DNA of 41,128 bases from Ideonella sp. B508-1 (GTDB taxonomy: Bacteria; Pseudomonadota; Gammaproteobacteria; Burkholderiales; Burkholderiaceae_C): the NCBI RefSeq assembly GCF_000333615.1, contig NZ_BADL01000084.1, forward strand, positions 1 through 41,128. The letters are read 5' to 3'. The notes under the pieces were generated by a model. It did no database searches. It was not told the DNA's origin and saw nothing but the letters and a program-made list of their open reading frames with translations. The translations under genes were made by a program, and so were the position numbers. Positions 32,373 through 39,881 of the stretch are shown piece by piece. How positions within the stretch are numbered: position 1 is the stretch's first letter; every line of letters begins with the position of its first letter.

Positions 32373-32759
32373 TCAGGACCCTGCGGGCGGCTCCCACAGC
32401 TCCACCTTGTGACCCTCCGGGTCGATGACCCAGCCGAACTTGCCGTACTCGGAATCGTCGGCCTTCTCCAGCACCTGGCAGCCCTCTTCGCGCAGGGCCT
32501 GCAGCAGCGCGTCCAGGTCGGCCACGCGGTAGTTCACCATGAAAGGCGCCGTGCCCGGGGCGAACTGCTCACTGCCCTGCGGCCCGATGGACCAGGCCGT
32601 GGTGCCGGCCACCGGCTGCCCGGCCGCGTCCGTCCAGTCAAACGCCGCGCCGCCCCAGGGCTGCACGTCAATGCCCAGGTGCCGCTGGTACCAGGCGCGC
32701 AGCGCGGCGGGATCCTTGGCTTGGAAGAAGACACCCCCGATACCTGTCACCCGTTTCAT
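32373..32759 (-). CDS. VOC (glyoxalase/bleomycin resistance) family protein
   Basis: A single VOC module pair of 128 residues: MKRVTGIGGVFFQAKDPAALRAWYQRHLGIDVQPWGGAAFDW in the first half and FMVNYRVADLDALLQALREEGCQVLEKADDSEYGKFGWVIDPEGHKVELWEPP in the second. DPEGHKVELWE contains the usual C-terminal metal-ligand glutamate. Substrate is unknown. ATG 32759 begins the domain with little leader sequence, and the long upstream reading frame is shadow sequence over the next gene. Confidence 0.9.
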   Translation of the reverse strand: MKRVTGIGGVFFQAKDPAALRAWYQRHLGIDVQPWGGAAFDWTDAAGQPVAGTTAWSIGPQGSEQFAPGTAPFMVNYRVADLDALLQALREEGCQVLEKADDSEYGKFGWVIDPEGHKVELWEPPAGS

Positions 32760-32779
32760 CGCCACCTCCAAGGTTTGGC

Positions 32780-33187
32780 TCAACCCGCATCGCCCATGGC
32801 AAAGCGCATGGCGCCCATCGCAAAGGCAAAAACATAAGCGTAGGCGAACCGGTCCCCCCGCACCACCCCCAGGCCGCGCCGGCTGCGCCGCCGCCCCAGC
32901 AACGCCACAGCCCCCGCCGCCAGCACCGGCGTGACCGCAAGGTTGACCAGCCGCGCCAGGTGGGAATGGATGAAGAAATGCGGCAACAGCCACACGCTGA
33001 GCGCCCCGCACGCCATGCCCAACAGGGCGTAGCCCGCCACGGCCCACCAGGCGCTGACCACCCCGCCCGGCTCAGGCCGGCCCGGCCGTTTGAACAGATG
33101 CAAAAAGGCCTGCGAGATCGCCTCGAAGACGAACTGCAGGATGAACTCGCCAAAGATCTCGAACAGCAGCTCTAGAAGGAATTCCAT
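32780..33187 (-). CDS. Small membrane protein, function unknown
   Basis: A 135-residue protein that I do not assign to a family. A strongly hydrophobic acidic N-terminus (MEFLLELLFEIFGEFILQFVFEAISQAFLHLF) is followed by three hydrophobic segments (about residues 45-65, 78-98 and 112-130). The FEIFGEFxLQFxFE opening recurs in small membrane proteins of proteobacteria. It runs on the same strand as the VOC gene, with a 20-base gap, and may be co-transcribed with it. AGAAGGAATTCC lies just before the ATG and supplies a ribosome site. Confidence 0.65.
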   Translation of the reverse strand: MEFLLELLFEIFGEFILQFVFEAISQAFLHLFKRPGRPEPGGVVSAWWAVAGYALLGMACGALSVWLLPHFFIHSHLARLVNLAVTPVLAAGAVALLGRRRSRRGLGVVRGDRFAYAYVFAFAMGAMRFAMGDAG

Positions 33188-33426
33188 GCGGGCACGGCGA
33201 TAGCGGCAGCAGCGACAAGCCGGATGATGCCCTGCGCCATCAGAACCACATGGGTGGTGCTTGACAAGGCCGAACAGGTGCTCCTTCGCGGCGATCCCGA
33301 TGACCGGTCAGACTGGGCGCTGACGGTCGCGACTCGGCTCTTGGTCGGCGGCTATCGACCCGGAGCGGTGGCGTCTCAAACTCCCCCCGTATGACCGCCG
33401 ATCATCACTTCGCAGTTCGTATTTGC

Positions 33427-34077
33427 TCACCGCCCAGCAGGATCCACATACATCTTCCGGAACATTTCAGTGGCTGCATCGTCGTCCATGGAAATCGGAG
33501 CCACGTCCTTGCCTTCAGGGGTCAATAGCCATAGCCAGTCATAGGACCCACCTCCCATGGCGTATCGATGTTGGCGCACCATCAAGTACCCAGCATATTT
33601 GCCGCGTTGGATGACCTCCAGCGAGTTGCCTGGGCAGACAAAATGCTCCTCGCCAGAGTCGACTTGGACGACATGCACAGCACCGGATGTCGTCCATGCA
33701 GCGCTTAGGAAGAAGAGCTGGCGTCCATCCGGCGAAAATTGAATTTCGCTCAATTCCGCCAGCGTCTCTTGCGGGGTCTTGCCCGGTCTACCCCGTAGAA
33801 GGAGCTTCGCGTCACTGCCGTCCGACCTCGAGGTCCATATCTCCGCGGCTTCCAGCTCGCCAATGCCAGTGTCTATCAAGACCTCTGGTGTGTGACGAAT
33901 GAACGCGAACGAGCGGTGGTCCGGTGCATAGACTTTTTGTACCGAGACGCCCTCTGCGCCGACTGGTTCGACTGCCGTTGCCCCGGCCTTGGGCAGTGCG
34001 AATGCCATGGCTGCGACACCAATGATTTGGCAGGCAAAAGTCCGGCAGACTTTGCGGCGAGCGAACATGTGAATCAT
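33427..34077 (-). CDS. Secreted protein with TolB-like propeller blades, function unknown
   Basis: A 216-residue protein. The N-terminus MIHMFARRKVCRTFACQIIGVAAMAFALPKAGATA is basic then hydrophobic, a plausible signal peptide ending about residue 35. The body contains blade-like strands: YAPDHRSFAFIRHTP, AAEIWTSRSDGSDAKLLLRG, ELSEIQFSPDGRQLFFLSAAW and VHVVQVDSGEEHFV. The SPDGRQLFF motif is typical of WD40-like PD40 repeats, but too few blades are present for a full propeller. Base composition is lower in GC than the left half of the window. Part of its signal sequence is shared with the repeat at 7968-8045, so the first 20 codons may come from a mobile or repetitive sequence. Confidence 0.65.
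   Translation of the reverse strand: MIHMFARRKVCRTFACQIIGVAAMAFALPKAGATAVEPVGAEGVSVQKVYAPDHRSFAFIRHTPEVLIDTGIGELEAAEIWTSRSDGSDAKLLLRGRPGKTPQETLAELSEIQFSPDGRQLFFLSAAWTTSGAVHVVQVDSGEEHFVCPGNSLEVIQRGKYAGYLMVRQHRYAMGGGSYDWLWLLTPEGKDVAPISMDDDAATEMFRKMYVDPAGR
34020..34066. repeat. Suspected dispersed repeat (copy B)
   Basis: TTTGGCAGGCAAA, followed by related sequence (CCGGCAGACTTTGCGGC), matches copy A at 7984-8015. On the minus strand both copies can be read as (K/Q)VC(G/R)xFACQ. In this copy it supplies the beginning of the predicted secreted protein. The match is short, so this is tentative. Confidence 0.35.
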
Positions 34078-34211
34078 CTGGACTAGCCTACCCTGAAGCT
34101 GACCTTCTAGACCGTCTCGTCATGGCCGGGGTTCCCCTTGTTTGGCATCTATCTCGCCGATGTGCCTGTGCAATGGCCGCCAAACCCAATGCCACGTCAA
34201 AGGAGAAGATC

Positions 34212-34486
34212 ATGGCCATGGTTGAACGTGAGCCTCTCGCCCCACCCGAGATAACGCCACCGCAGTTGGAGATGTTGAGCGCCGCGGCGCGGATGCTGAT
34301 GGAATCGCGGAACCACCACCCGCGCGCAGCCACCATCACTGTTGAAAGCGACGAAGGCGTCGTAACCCCATCCGGTTACCACCGCAGGCGCTGCCGGTGC
34401 TGGCAGAGACCTTGGGCGGAATAGCCAGAGGCCAGGCCATCATGCTCATGACCGCAAACGAACGGGCGCTGGGCCTGGACTACTGA
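34212..34486 (+). pseudogene. Decayed antitoxin-like gene (excisionase/HTH antitoxin N-terminus), frameshifted
   Basis: ATG 34212 has AAAGGAGA directly upstream and opens MAMVEREPLAPPEITPPQLEMLSAAARMLMESR...ITVESDEGVV. Near 34362 a one-base loss moves the sensible frame to IRLPPQALPVLAETLGGIARGQAIMLMTANERALGLDY, stopping at 34486. LPPQALxVLAETLxxIARGQAIxLM resembles the block preceding the helix-turn-helix in excisionase-like antitoxins (LPPxAVRLLxxILxxMAxGNAVTLIP). The DNA-binding part that should follow is missing. A small GTAACC/GGTTAC hairpin sits exactly at the shift. The gene is probably dead. Confidence 0.45.
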
Positions 34487-34696
34487 GGCGCCGGCCAACC
34501 CATCCGGCAAGGCAGACCCGTTCTTGGCACAGTGGATGCCAACGCCTACGATGGCCATAAGCTTCCCCTTCGGAGTGGCTGGGTGAGATTCGCAACCCCA
34601 TGGCACTCGCTGCCGTTGGCCGCCTTGCTGCTCGCTCGGGACGGGGAAGTCCCTTTCAATCGTTAAGCCGCACAGAACAACCATCGGAGCCACTGC

Positions 34697-35194
34697 ATGG
34701 GAATGGTCGCCTGTTTTACATCCTTGGCGCCTGACGCCCTTCGCGGGTTGCAGGATGATCCTAGCCAGATCGAGGAGTACCTGTACCCGGATGATGGCGA
34801 AAGCGAACCTGCCAACTACATCGACCTGGACAAGGCTTGGCACGGTATTCACTACTTGCTCACAGGCCAAGCCAACGGCGGTCCCGAACCTCAGTCTCTG
34901 GCTGTCTTTGGCGGAGAGGAGTTCGGCCCCGAGGTCGGCTACGGCCCCGCCCGCTTTCTCACGGCAGAGCAAGTGCGTGGCGTCGCCGAGGTGCTGGCGG
35001 AACTGTCGCCCGAGATCCTCACACCACGCTTCAACCCAAAGGACATGGAGTCCAAGCAAATCTATCCCGAGGTGATCTGGGTGCGTGACGGGGAGGAGGC
35101 GCTCGACTACGTGCTCGACAGCTACCAACAACTCCAGGTCTTCTATCGCGACGCCGCGTCACGCGGAGAAGCCGTCATCCAGTGGCTTTCGTGA
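34697..35194 (+). CDS. DUF1877 family protein (YfbM-like)
   Basis: A 165-residue protein, MGMVACFTSLAPDALRGLQDDPSQIEEYLYPDD..., with the family features YIDLDKAWHGIHYLLTGQ, AVFGGEEFG..GYGPARFLTAEQVRGVAEVLAEL and a tyrosine-containing C-terminus (YDYVLDSYQQLQVFYRDAASRGEAVIQWLS type). DUF1877 proteins are cytoplasmic and of unknown function. The ATG at 34697 begins the conserved MGM motif. It is isolated in the accessory stretch, with about 210 empty bases upstream. Confidence 0.9.
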   Translation: MGMVACFTSLAPDALRGLQDDPSQIEEYLYPDDGESEPANYIDLDKAWHGIHYLLTGQANGGPEPQSLAVFGGEEFGPEVGYGPARFLTAEQVRGVAEVLAELSPEILTPRFNPKDMESKQIYPEVIWVRDGEEALDYVLDSYQQLQVFYRDAASRGEAVIQWLS

Positions 35195-35389
35195 GAGCAC
35201 GCCCTAACGCCGACGTTGCCCTCAGGCACTGCATGCCTACGCTGAGGCAAACGGATTGAATACGTCCAGCCCCAACGCATCTGCGGAACTCCGAAACCAC
35301 GTTGGTGCCCAGCAGGTACTTCCGCGTCACAGCATGGGCTCCACCTTGCGACGCGTGGCCTGGTCACGGGCAGGCTGCACAGCCACATC

Positions 35390-35689
35390 GTGCGAAAGTT
35401 CTTTCTAATTTCCTCCACGGCAGCGCTTGCGCTGGCTTTTGCTGCTGTGCTGTCGCTCGCTCTTCCGCACGAAACATCTCCGCCCTCGGGCTTGCTTGTG
35501 GTGGCAGAGGTCTTTGCTTCGCCTGGCGAGTTCTTGTGGTGGAGCACCTTGGGCGGCGCATTCTCCCGGCGCCCAACATCCGGGGCGGGTCTGGCCGTGT
35601 GGATCTTCCGTGCGGCCGGCTTCTGGCTCTTGGTGTTCGCCGCGCTTTATGGGCTCAGTCGCGTGTTGCGAAGGCCCCGTACCAGGTGA
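35390..35689 (+). CDS. Small membrane protein, function unknown
   Basis: A 99-residue protein beginning at GTG (VRKFFLISSTAALALAFAAVLSLALPHETSPPSG), with two hydrophobic segments at about residues 5-26 and 68-92 and a basic C-terminus (LRRPRTR), consistent with a small membrane protein with both ends in the cytoplasm. There is no recognised family. The start is uncertain because no clear ribosome site is present. The coding signal is moderate: the hydrophobic pattern is regular and the opposite frames look poorer. Confidence 0.5.
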   Translation: MRKFFLISSTAALALAFAAVLSLALPHETSPPSGLLVVAEVFASPGEFLWWSTLGGAFSRRPTSGAGLAVWIFRAAGFWLLVFAALYGLSRVLRRPRTR

Positions 35690-35774
35690 CTCGGCGATCG
35701 CCGAATCCATGGGCGGCATCATTCACGCAGCACATCGCGCCGCCACTGTTCACAACACACAAAGGATTCCACCA

Positions 35775-36119
35775 GTGAAGTACCAAGGAAGCTGCCACTG
35801 CCGCCAAGTCGCCTTCGAAGTCGAGGGGGAGCTGACGCAGGTGATCGCGTGCAACTGTTCCATCTGCTCGAAGAAGGGCGCGCTTCAGTGGGGGGTTTCG
35901 CCGGCCGCCTTTCGCCTGCTCACGCCTGCGGAAGACATGGCCACCTACACCTTCGGCAGCCAAACCATCCAACACCGCTTCTGCCCCCGGTGCGGGGTGC
36001 ATGCCTTTGCCGAAGGCATTCTCGCGGGCAGACCCATGGTGATGGTCAACGCCCGTTGCCTTGAAGAGGTGGAGTTGGCGGCGCTGCCCGTCAGGCAGTT
36101 CGACGGTCGTTCGCTGTAG
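35775..36119 (+). CDS. GFA family (glutathione-dependent formaldehyde-activating-like) protein
   Basis: A 114-residue protein with the GFA zinc-binding cysteines: GSCHCRQVAFE (C7, C9), ACNCSICSKKG (C26, C28, C31) and FCPRCGVHAF (C70, C73), with the HRFCPRCG spacing characteristic of the fold. Members range from S-hydroxymethylglutathione synthase to proteins of unknown substrate. The start is GTG 35775 (reading VKYQGSCHC), because the conserved KYxGSCHC sequence begins there; no ATG is in frame close by. Confidence 0.9.
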   Translation: MKYQGSCHCRQVAFEVEGELTQVIACNCSICSKKGALQWGVSPAAFRLLTPAEDMATYTFGSQTIQHRFCPRCGVHAFAEGILAGRPMVMVNARCLEEVELAALPVRQFDGRSL

Positions 36120-36122
36120 TTC

Positions 36123-36138
36123 GCCCGGCGCGCCGGGC
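36123..36138. repeat. Perfect 16-bp palindrome between convergent genes
   Basis: GCCCGGCGCGCCGGGC is self-complementary and lies 4 bases after the GFA stop, 39 bases before the convergent DUF1697 stop. It has no T-run. It may help end transcription. Confidence 0.35.
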
Positions 36139-36176
36139 CCTGGGCACCCGCCACGGTCAGCACGAGGTGGGGTGCC

Positions 36177-36710
36177 TCACAGCACGCTCACCAGCCCCTG
36201 CAGCATGCTGGCGCGGCGCAGGGTGGTCCTGAGCTTGAGCCGGCGTTCCAGCACGGCGTTGGAGAACTTGCTGTCCGACTGCCTGGTGAGGCAGCGCCAG
36301 TAGACCTCGCGCCCGTGGACCTCGAACTCGTCGATGTCGCTCTTGAGCTGGGCCAGCGCGGCCGCATGCTCGGGCGTGGCCACCGCGGGCAGAAAGCACA
36401 CGTTCACCTCGGCACCCGCCGGCAGGGGGCTGCCCATCGCAGTCGCGCGCTCGGCCAGGGCGCGCAGCTCATCGTCCTTGCGCACAAAGGCCTCGGCCCG
36501 AAAGCCCAGCAGCGGCGCCAGCCCCTCCTCCAGGGCCTGCGCCAACCTGTCGCCAGAGCGTTGGCTGCTGCTGAAGATCACGTTGCCGGAGTTGATGTAG
36601 GTCCTCGCATCCTCAAAGCCCAGGCGATGAAAGGCCTCGGCCAGCGTCTGCATCTTCACGAAGCGGCCGGTGACGTTGATGGCGCGGAGCAGTGCGACGT
36701 AGGTGGGCAT
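36177..36710 (-). CDS. DUF1697 family protein
   Basis: A 177-residue protein. MPTYVALLRAINVTGRFVKMQTLAEAFHRLGFEDARTYINSGNVIFSS is the signature opening of DUF1697 (YVALLRGINVGG...M..L...F..LGF..V.TYIQSGNVVF), and the C-terminal SKFSNAVLERRLKLRTTLR is the matching family end. The function is unknown; the fold is a ferredoxin-like alpha/beta. It is full length. Divergent from the vapBC promoter, 100 bases away. Confidence 0.92.
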   Translation of the reverse strand: MPTYVALLRAINVTGRFVKMQTLAEAFHRLGFEDARTYINSGNVIFSSSQRSGDRLAQALEEGLAPLLGFRAEAFVRKDDELRALAERATAMGSPLPAGAEVNVCFLPAVATPEHAAALAQLKSDIDEFEVHGREVYWRCLTRQSDSKFSNAVLERRLKLRTTLRRASMLQGLVSVL

Positions 36711-36777
36711 GGGGTGAAGGGTAGCGCCTGGTCTCGGGAGACGGGCGACGCTTGCGGTGCGGACGTCGAGGCACTAC

Positions 36778-36800
36778 GATGTGTAAATTACGCACACATC
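36778..36800. promoter_or_regulatory. vapBC operator/promoter palindrome
   Basis: GATGTGT (36778-36784) and ACACATC (36794-36800) form an inverted repeat 10 bases before the antitoxin ATG. VapB antitoxins of this type repress their own promoter from such dyads. A TACGAT sequence at 36775-36780 could be the -10. Confidence 0.6.
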
Positions 36801-36809
36801 ATACCCATC

Positions 36810-37004
36810 ATGCGCACGAACATCGAGATTGACGACAAGCTGATGAGCGACGCTCTGCGGCTGACTGGTTTGAAGACCAAGAAGGAAGCTGTGGAGCTGG
36901 GCTTGCGCACGCTGCTGAGACTGCGTCAGCAGGAAGAGTTGCGCCGCTTCAGAGGCAAGTTGCCATGGGAAGGCGACCTGAACGCCATGAGGACAGACAA
37001 GTGA
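36810..37004 (+). CDS. vapB: Type II antitoxin VapB
   Basis: A 64-residue protein, MRTNIEIDDKLMSDALRLTGLKTKKEAVELGLRTLLRLRQQEELRRFRGKLPWEGDLNAMRTDK. The first 40 residues are a ribbon-helix-helix DNA-binding domain of the VapB/DUF2191 type (TNIEIDDxLMxxALxxxGLKTKKEAVExGL). The tail GKLPWEGDLNAMR is the toxin-neutralising segment. Its stop overlaps the toxin GTG by 4 bases. A palindrome directly upstream is the likely autoregulatory operator. Confidence 0.94.
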   Translation: MRTNIEIDDKLMSDALRLTGLKTKKEAVELGLRTLLRLRQQEELRRFRGKLPWEGDLNAMRTDK

Positions 37005-37402
37005 TTGTTGTGGACTCCAGCGTCTGGATCGACTTCTTCCGAGGAGCCGCAACACCGCAGACCGAGCGGCTGGACGCGTTGTTGAGCACAGAGCCACTTG
37101 CTGTTGGCGACTTGATCTTGGCTGAGGTGCTCCAGGGCTTCAGCAGCGAGAAAGACTTCAACCAGGCCAGAAAGCTGCTTACGTCCCTGGACGTGCTGAC
37201 GCTTGGCGGGCAAGACATTGCGCTACAGGCGGCGAGAAACTACCGGGCGCTCAGAGCGCAGGGCGTGACCGTGCGGAAAACCATCGACACGATCATTGCC
37301 ACGCGCTGCATCGAGGATGATCTGCCTCTGCTGTACAGCGACAGGGATTTTGACCCCTTCGTCGAGCACCTCGGTTTGCGTTCCGCGATGGTGGACAGTT
37401 GA
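37001..37402 (+). CDS. vapC: Type II toxin VapC, PIN-domain ribonuclease
   Basis: A 133-residue PIN-domain protein starting at GTG: VIVVDSSVWIDFFRG (first catalytic D5), LILAEVLQGF (E about 43), VRKTIDTIIATRCIEDDLPLLYSDRDFDPF (D about 97 and D about 115). All four acidic residues of the Mg2+-dependent RNase site are present, so the toxin should be active. It overlaps vapB by 4 bases. VapC enzymes cleave tRNA or rRNA; the target is not predictable. The pair lies among small accessory genes, as is usual. Confidence 0.95.
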   Translation: MIVVDSSVWIDFFRGAATPQTERLDALLSTEPLAVGDLILAEVLQGFSSEKDFNQARKLLTSLDVLTLGGQDIALQAARNYRALRAQGVTVRKTIDTIIATRCIEDDLPLLYSDRDFDPFVEHLGLRSAMVDS

Positions 37403-37501
37403 GCGCCAAGGCCCGAGTCATTGCTTCGGGGCGGGTGTCTCCGTGTGCATTGCGCAGCGCGATGTGTCGCCTGCCCTCAGCCGGGCAGAGATGCCGCGGT
37501 G

Positions 37502-37951
37502 TCAGGCAGCGCCCTCGACGCGCAGGACTTCGGCCGCCAGGCGTTCCAGGTTCTGTTCGTTGGCTTCGGCCACAAATTCGGCCAGGCGCTGGTAGTGTTC
37601 CACGCTGTCAAAGGTCTGGCGCCACAGCACCCGGGTGCCCTGCGCCTGCGGCAGCAGTTCCAGGGTCAGCACGAAGTGGGGGCCGTTCAGGTGCTCGATC
37701 TCGAAGAGCTGGTCGGGCACGAGGCGCGTGAAGCGGCTTTCGTTGGGGTAGTTCGTGCCGTCGGGCCCGTGCATGGTCAGCAACCAGCGGCCACCGGGCT
37801 CGAAGTCGTATTGCTGGATGGTGTTGGTGAAGCCGGCCGGCCCCCACCACCGCGCCATGCGGTCCGGGTCCTGCATCGCGGCAAAGACCTGGGCCGGGCT
37901 GGCCGGGATGAAGTGGCTGCGGGCGTCAGACCGACTGTCGATGGCTTCCAT
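37502..37951 (-). CDS. SRPBCC (AHSA1/START-like) domain protein
   Basis: A 149-residue protein of the AHSA1 type: FIPASPAQVFAAMQDPDRMARWWGPAGFTNTIQQYDFEPGGRWLLTMHGPDGTNYPNESRFTRLVPDQLFEIEHL is the usual ligand-cavity opening with the WWGP and GG motifs, and the late TFDSVEHYQRLAEFVAEANEQNLERLAAEV helix closes the cavity. Function is not predictable beyond lipid or hydrophobic ligand binding. ATG 37951 follows GGAGAGAG. A gene of the same family lies 1.06 kb away at 39008. Confidence 0.92.
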   Translation of the reverse strand: MEAIDSRSDARSHFIPASPAQVFAAMQDPDRMARWWGPAGFTNTIQQYDFEPGGRWLLTMHGPDGTNYPNESRFTRLVPDQLFEIEHLNGPHFVLTLELLPQAQGTRVLWRQTFDSVEHYQRLAEFVAEANEQNLERLAAEVLRVEGAA

Positions 37952-38058
37952 GTGGTCTCTCTCCGGTATCAGCGAATCCAAAGAAAACTCCGCGCGCCGC
38001 TAAGCCAACGTTCATCTTCCAGGCCGAAGCTGTGCACACCGAATACAAGGAGCTTCGC

Positions 38059-38229
38059 ATGAACGCCGACCTGAAGAACTTTGCCCTGGCCTGGACGCGC
38101 ATCGCCCTGATGGCCCTGGTGCCCGTGGTGCTCACCACCTTCGTGGCGCTGCCCCAGGCACTGGGCCACCACCCCGGCGAACCCTGCGTGGCCACGGCCT
38201 GCGCCGAACTGCCGCAGCACATGAGTTGA
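38059..38229 (+). CDS. Small secreted or membrane-anchored peptide, function unknown
   Basis: A 56-residue product, MNADLKNFALAWTRIALMALVPVVLTTFVALPQALGHHPGEPCVATACAELPQHMS. A hydrophobic helix (about residues 12-35) is followed by a short tail with HH and the C-x4-C pair. The helix could be a signal peptide or a membrane anchor, with the cysteines outside. ATG 38059 has AGGAG 6 bases upstream, which argues that it is expressed. I know no family. It is divergent from the SRPBCC gene. Confidence 0.6.
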   Translation: MNADLKNFALAWTRIALMALVPVVLTTFVALPQALGHHPGEPCVATACAELPQHMS

Positions 38230-38262
38230 GCCCCTGCGCCGCAGGGTCCACCCCGCCCGGCT

Positions 38263-38925
38263 TCAGGCACGCGCCGGCCCCTGGCGCTGCAGCACGACGT
38301 GGGTGGCTTTGTCCGACGCCACCGAAGCCACGCAGCGGTAGCCCAGCGCCCGCAGGTCCAAATCGGCCCACAAGGGCTCTCCCCGGCCCAGCAGCACCGG
38401 CGAGATGGCGAGGTGCAGTTCGTCGATCAGCCCTTCGCGCAGGTACTGCCGCACCGTGGCCGGCCCACCGCCGATGCGCACATCCTGCCCGCCGGCCGCG
38501 GCACGCGCCCGGTCCAGGGCCTCGTGGATGCCGCCAGTGACGAAGTGGAAGGTGGTGCCACCCGCCATCTCGATGGGGGCCCGCGCATGGTGGGTCAGCA
38601 CGAAGACGGGCACGTGGTAGGGCGGGCTGTCGCCCCACCAGCCCTTCCACTGATCGTCCGGCCAGGGGCCCCGCACCGGGCCGAACATGTTGCGCCCCAG
38701 GATCCAGGCGCCCACGTTGCGGAAGCCGCGGGCGGCGAAGTCGTCGTCCACCCCGGTGCTGCCACCCTCCTGGCCAAACAGGGCCCGCTGGAAGGTGCGC
38801 GTGGGAATGAGCCACTGGTGCAGCTCCGTGCCACCCACGCCCAAAGGATTCGCCAGATCCTGATCCGGCCCGGCGCCATAGCCATCGAGCGACAGGGTGA
38901 AGCCTTCAACGCGAACGCGTGTCAT
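38263..38925 (-). CDS. Dihydrofolate-reductase-family protein (RibD C-terminal type)
   Basis: A 220-residue protein: VRVEGFTLSLDGYGAGPDQ at the start, AWILGRNMFGPVRGPWPDDQWKGWWGDSPPYHVPVFVLTHHARAP in the centre, and IGGGPATVRQYLREGLIDELHLAISPVLLGRGEPLWADLDL at the end. These are the usual features of RibD-C/DHFR-like proteins of the YwjB/YyaP group. Authentic folate reductase is unlikely; the substrate is unknown. ATG 38925 follows GGAGA. It sits between two SRPBCC-family genes, in a cluster of general stress-type enzymes. Confidence 0.88.
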   Translation of the reverse strand: MTRVRVEGFTLSLDGYGAGPDQDLANPLGVGGTELHQWLIPTRTFQRALFGQEGGSTGVDDDFAARGFRNVGAWILGRNMFGPVRGPWPDDQWKGWWGDSPPYHVPVFVLTHHARAPIEMAGGTTFHFVTGGIHEALDRARAAAGGQDVRIGGGPATVRQYLREGLIDELHLAISPVLLGRGEPLWADLDLRALGYRCVASVASDKATHVVLQRQGPARA

Positions 38926-39007
38926 CGTCTGTCTCCGCTTGTACGGCCCGTCCGGTTGCACGCCACCGCCGGCGGGTCATCGGCGGCATCCGACACGCGG
39001 GAAGGGC

Positions 39008-39421
39008 TCATGCGCCCAGCTTGCCCCGCACATGGCGGGCGAAGTTGTCCAGAATGGCCTGCCAACCGGCGCGTTGCTGCTCCTCGGAATGCGTGGGCTC
39101 GGCCTCGAAGGTCTCGCGCACCGTCACGCCCTCCGGCCCGGTCAGAAATTCGACACGCAGCGTGCGGTCGCCAAAGGCGCATTCGATGAGCTGGTGCTCC
39201 ACCACCTGCGTGTAGGTGCCCGCAAAGTCGAAGCCCATGCTGCCGTCCTTGGCCTCCATCCGCGAGGAGAAGGCGCCCCCCACGCGCAAGTCCACGGAAG
39301 CCGCGGTCGTGTGCCAATCGTCAGACGCCGCGTTCCACTGCTGGATGTCCGCGGGCGTCGTCCAGGTCTGCCAGACCAGCGCGATAGGCGCGTCGATCGT
39401 GGTCTCCACCGTGATGTTCAT
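39008..39421 (-). CDS. SRPBCC (AHSA1/START-like) domain protein
   Basis: A 137-residue protein, MNITVETTIDAPIALVWQTWTTPADIQQWNAASDDWHTTAASVDLRVGGAFSSRMEAKDGSMGFDFAGTYTQVVEHQLIECAFGDRTLRVEF..., an AHSA1-type cavity protein with the WQTWTTPADIQQWNxAS opening and the C-terminal helix QQRAGWQAILDNFARHV. ATG 39421 is where the conserved segment starts, with GGAGAC just upstream. It is co-oriented with the downstream reductase gene, 82 bases away. Confidence 0.93.
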   Translation of the reverse strand: MNITVETTIDAPIALVWQTWTTPADIQQWNAASDDWHTTAASVDLRVGGAFSSRMEAKDGSMGFDFAGTYTQVVEHQLIECAFGDRTLRVEFLTGPEGVTVRETFEAEPTHSEEQQRAGWQAILDNFARHVRGKLGA

Positions 39422-39569
39422 GTCGTGTCTCCAGAGCAGCAGCGCCGGGCTGCATCGTAGGTCAGCCCTCCTGCAAACCCAACCGTTCAACCTGCCGGAG
39501 ACCAGGGTCGTTGCCGCCATGCAGAGAGATGCCAATGCGGCCACGGCCGCAACGGCCAACTTCAGATCC

Positions 39570-39803
39570 TCAGCGTTCAGGCTTCCCGAACAGCGCCTGA
39601 AACAGGCGTTCCGACTCACGCAAACCTTCATCGGTGAACGTGACGGCCTTTGCGGTACCCACAGGGTCGGAGATGTATCCCCGTTCATGCAGCCGCGCCA
39701 TGACATCCCAATCGAAGGACTTCCATGCCCTGGCACCGTCATGAAGGCCAAGACGCAAAAGCGCCAGGACAGCAGCGTCAATGCGGTCGGTGTCGATTGT
39801 CAT
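39570..39803 (-). CDS. DUF6429 family protein
   Basis: A 77-residue protein, MTIDTDRIDAAVLALLRLGLHDGARAWKSFDWDVMARLHERGYISDPVGTAKAVTFTDEGLRESERLFQALFGKPER. The order (IDTDxIDxAVLALLxLxLHDGxRAWKxFDWDxMxRLHExGYISDPVGKAKSVxxTxEGLxESExLF) is that of DUF6429, a small winged-helix-like cytoplasmic protein of unknown role that is common in accessory regions. ATG 39803 begins the conserved sequence. It shows no clear link with its neighbours. Confidence 0.9.
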   Translation of the reverse strand: MTIDTDRIDAAVLALLRLGLHDGARAWKSFDWDVMARLHERGYISDPVGTAKAVTFTDEGLRESERLFQALFGKPER

Positions 39804-39881
39804 GGTGCAGCTCCAGGCGCCCAGCACGGGAGGTCAGCGGGCGACGACCATAGGGAACGAGGTTGATCGACGGCCTCGGTT

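Noticed and set aside
35200..35252. Imperfect inverted repeat with GCCCTAAC, resembling an integron attC site, among cassette-like small genes
   Set aside because: No GTTRRRY core follows, neighbouring genes run in both directions, and no other attC-like site or integrase was found.
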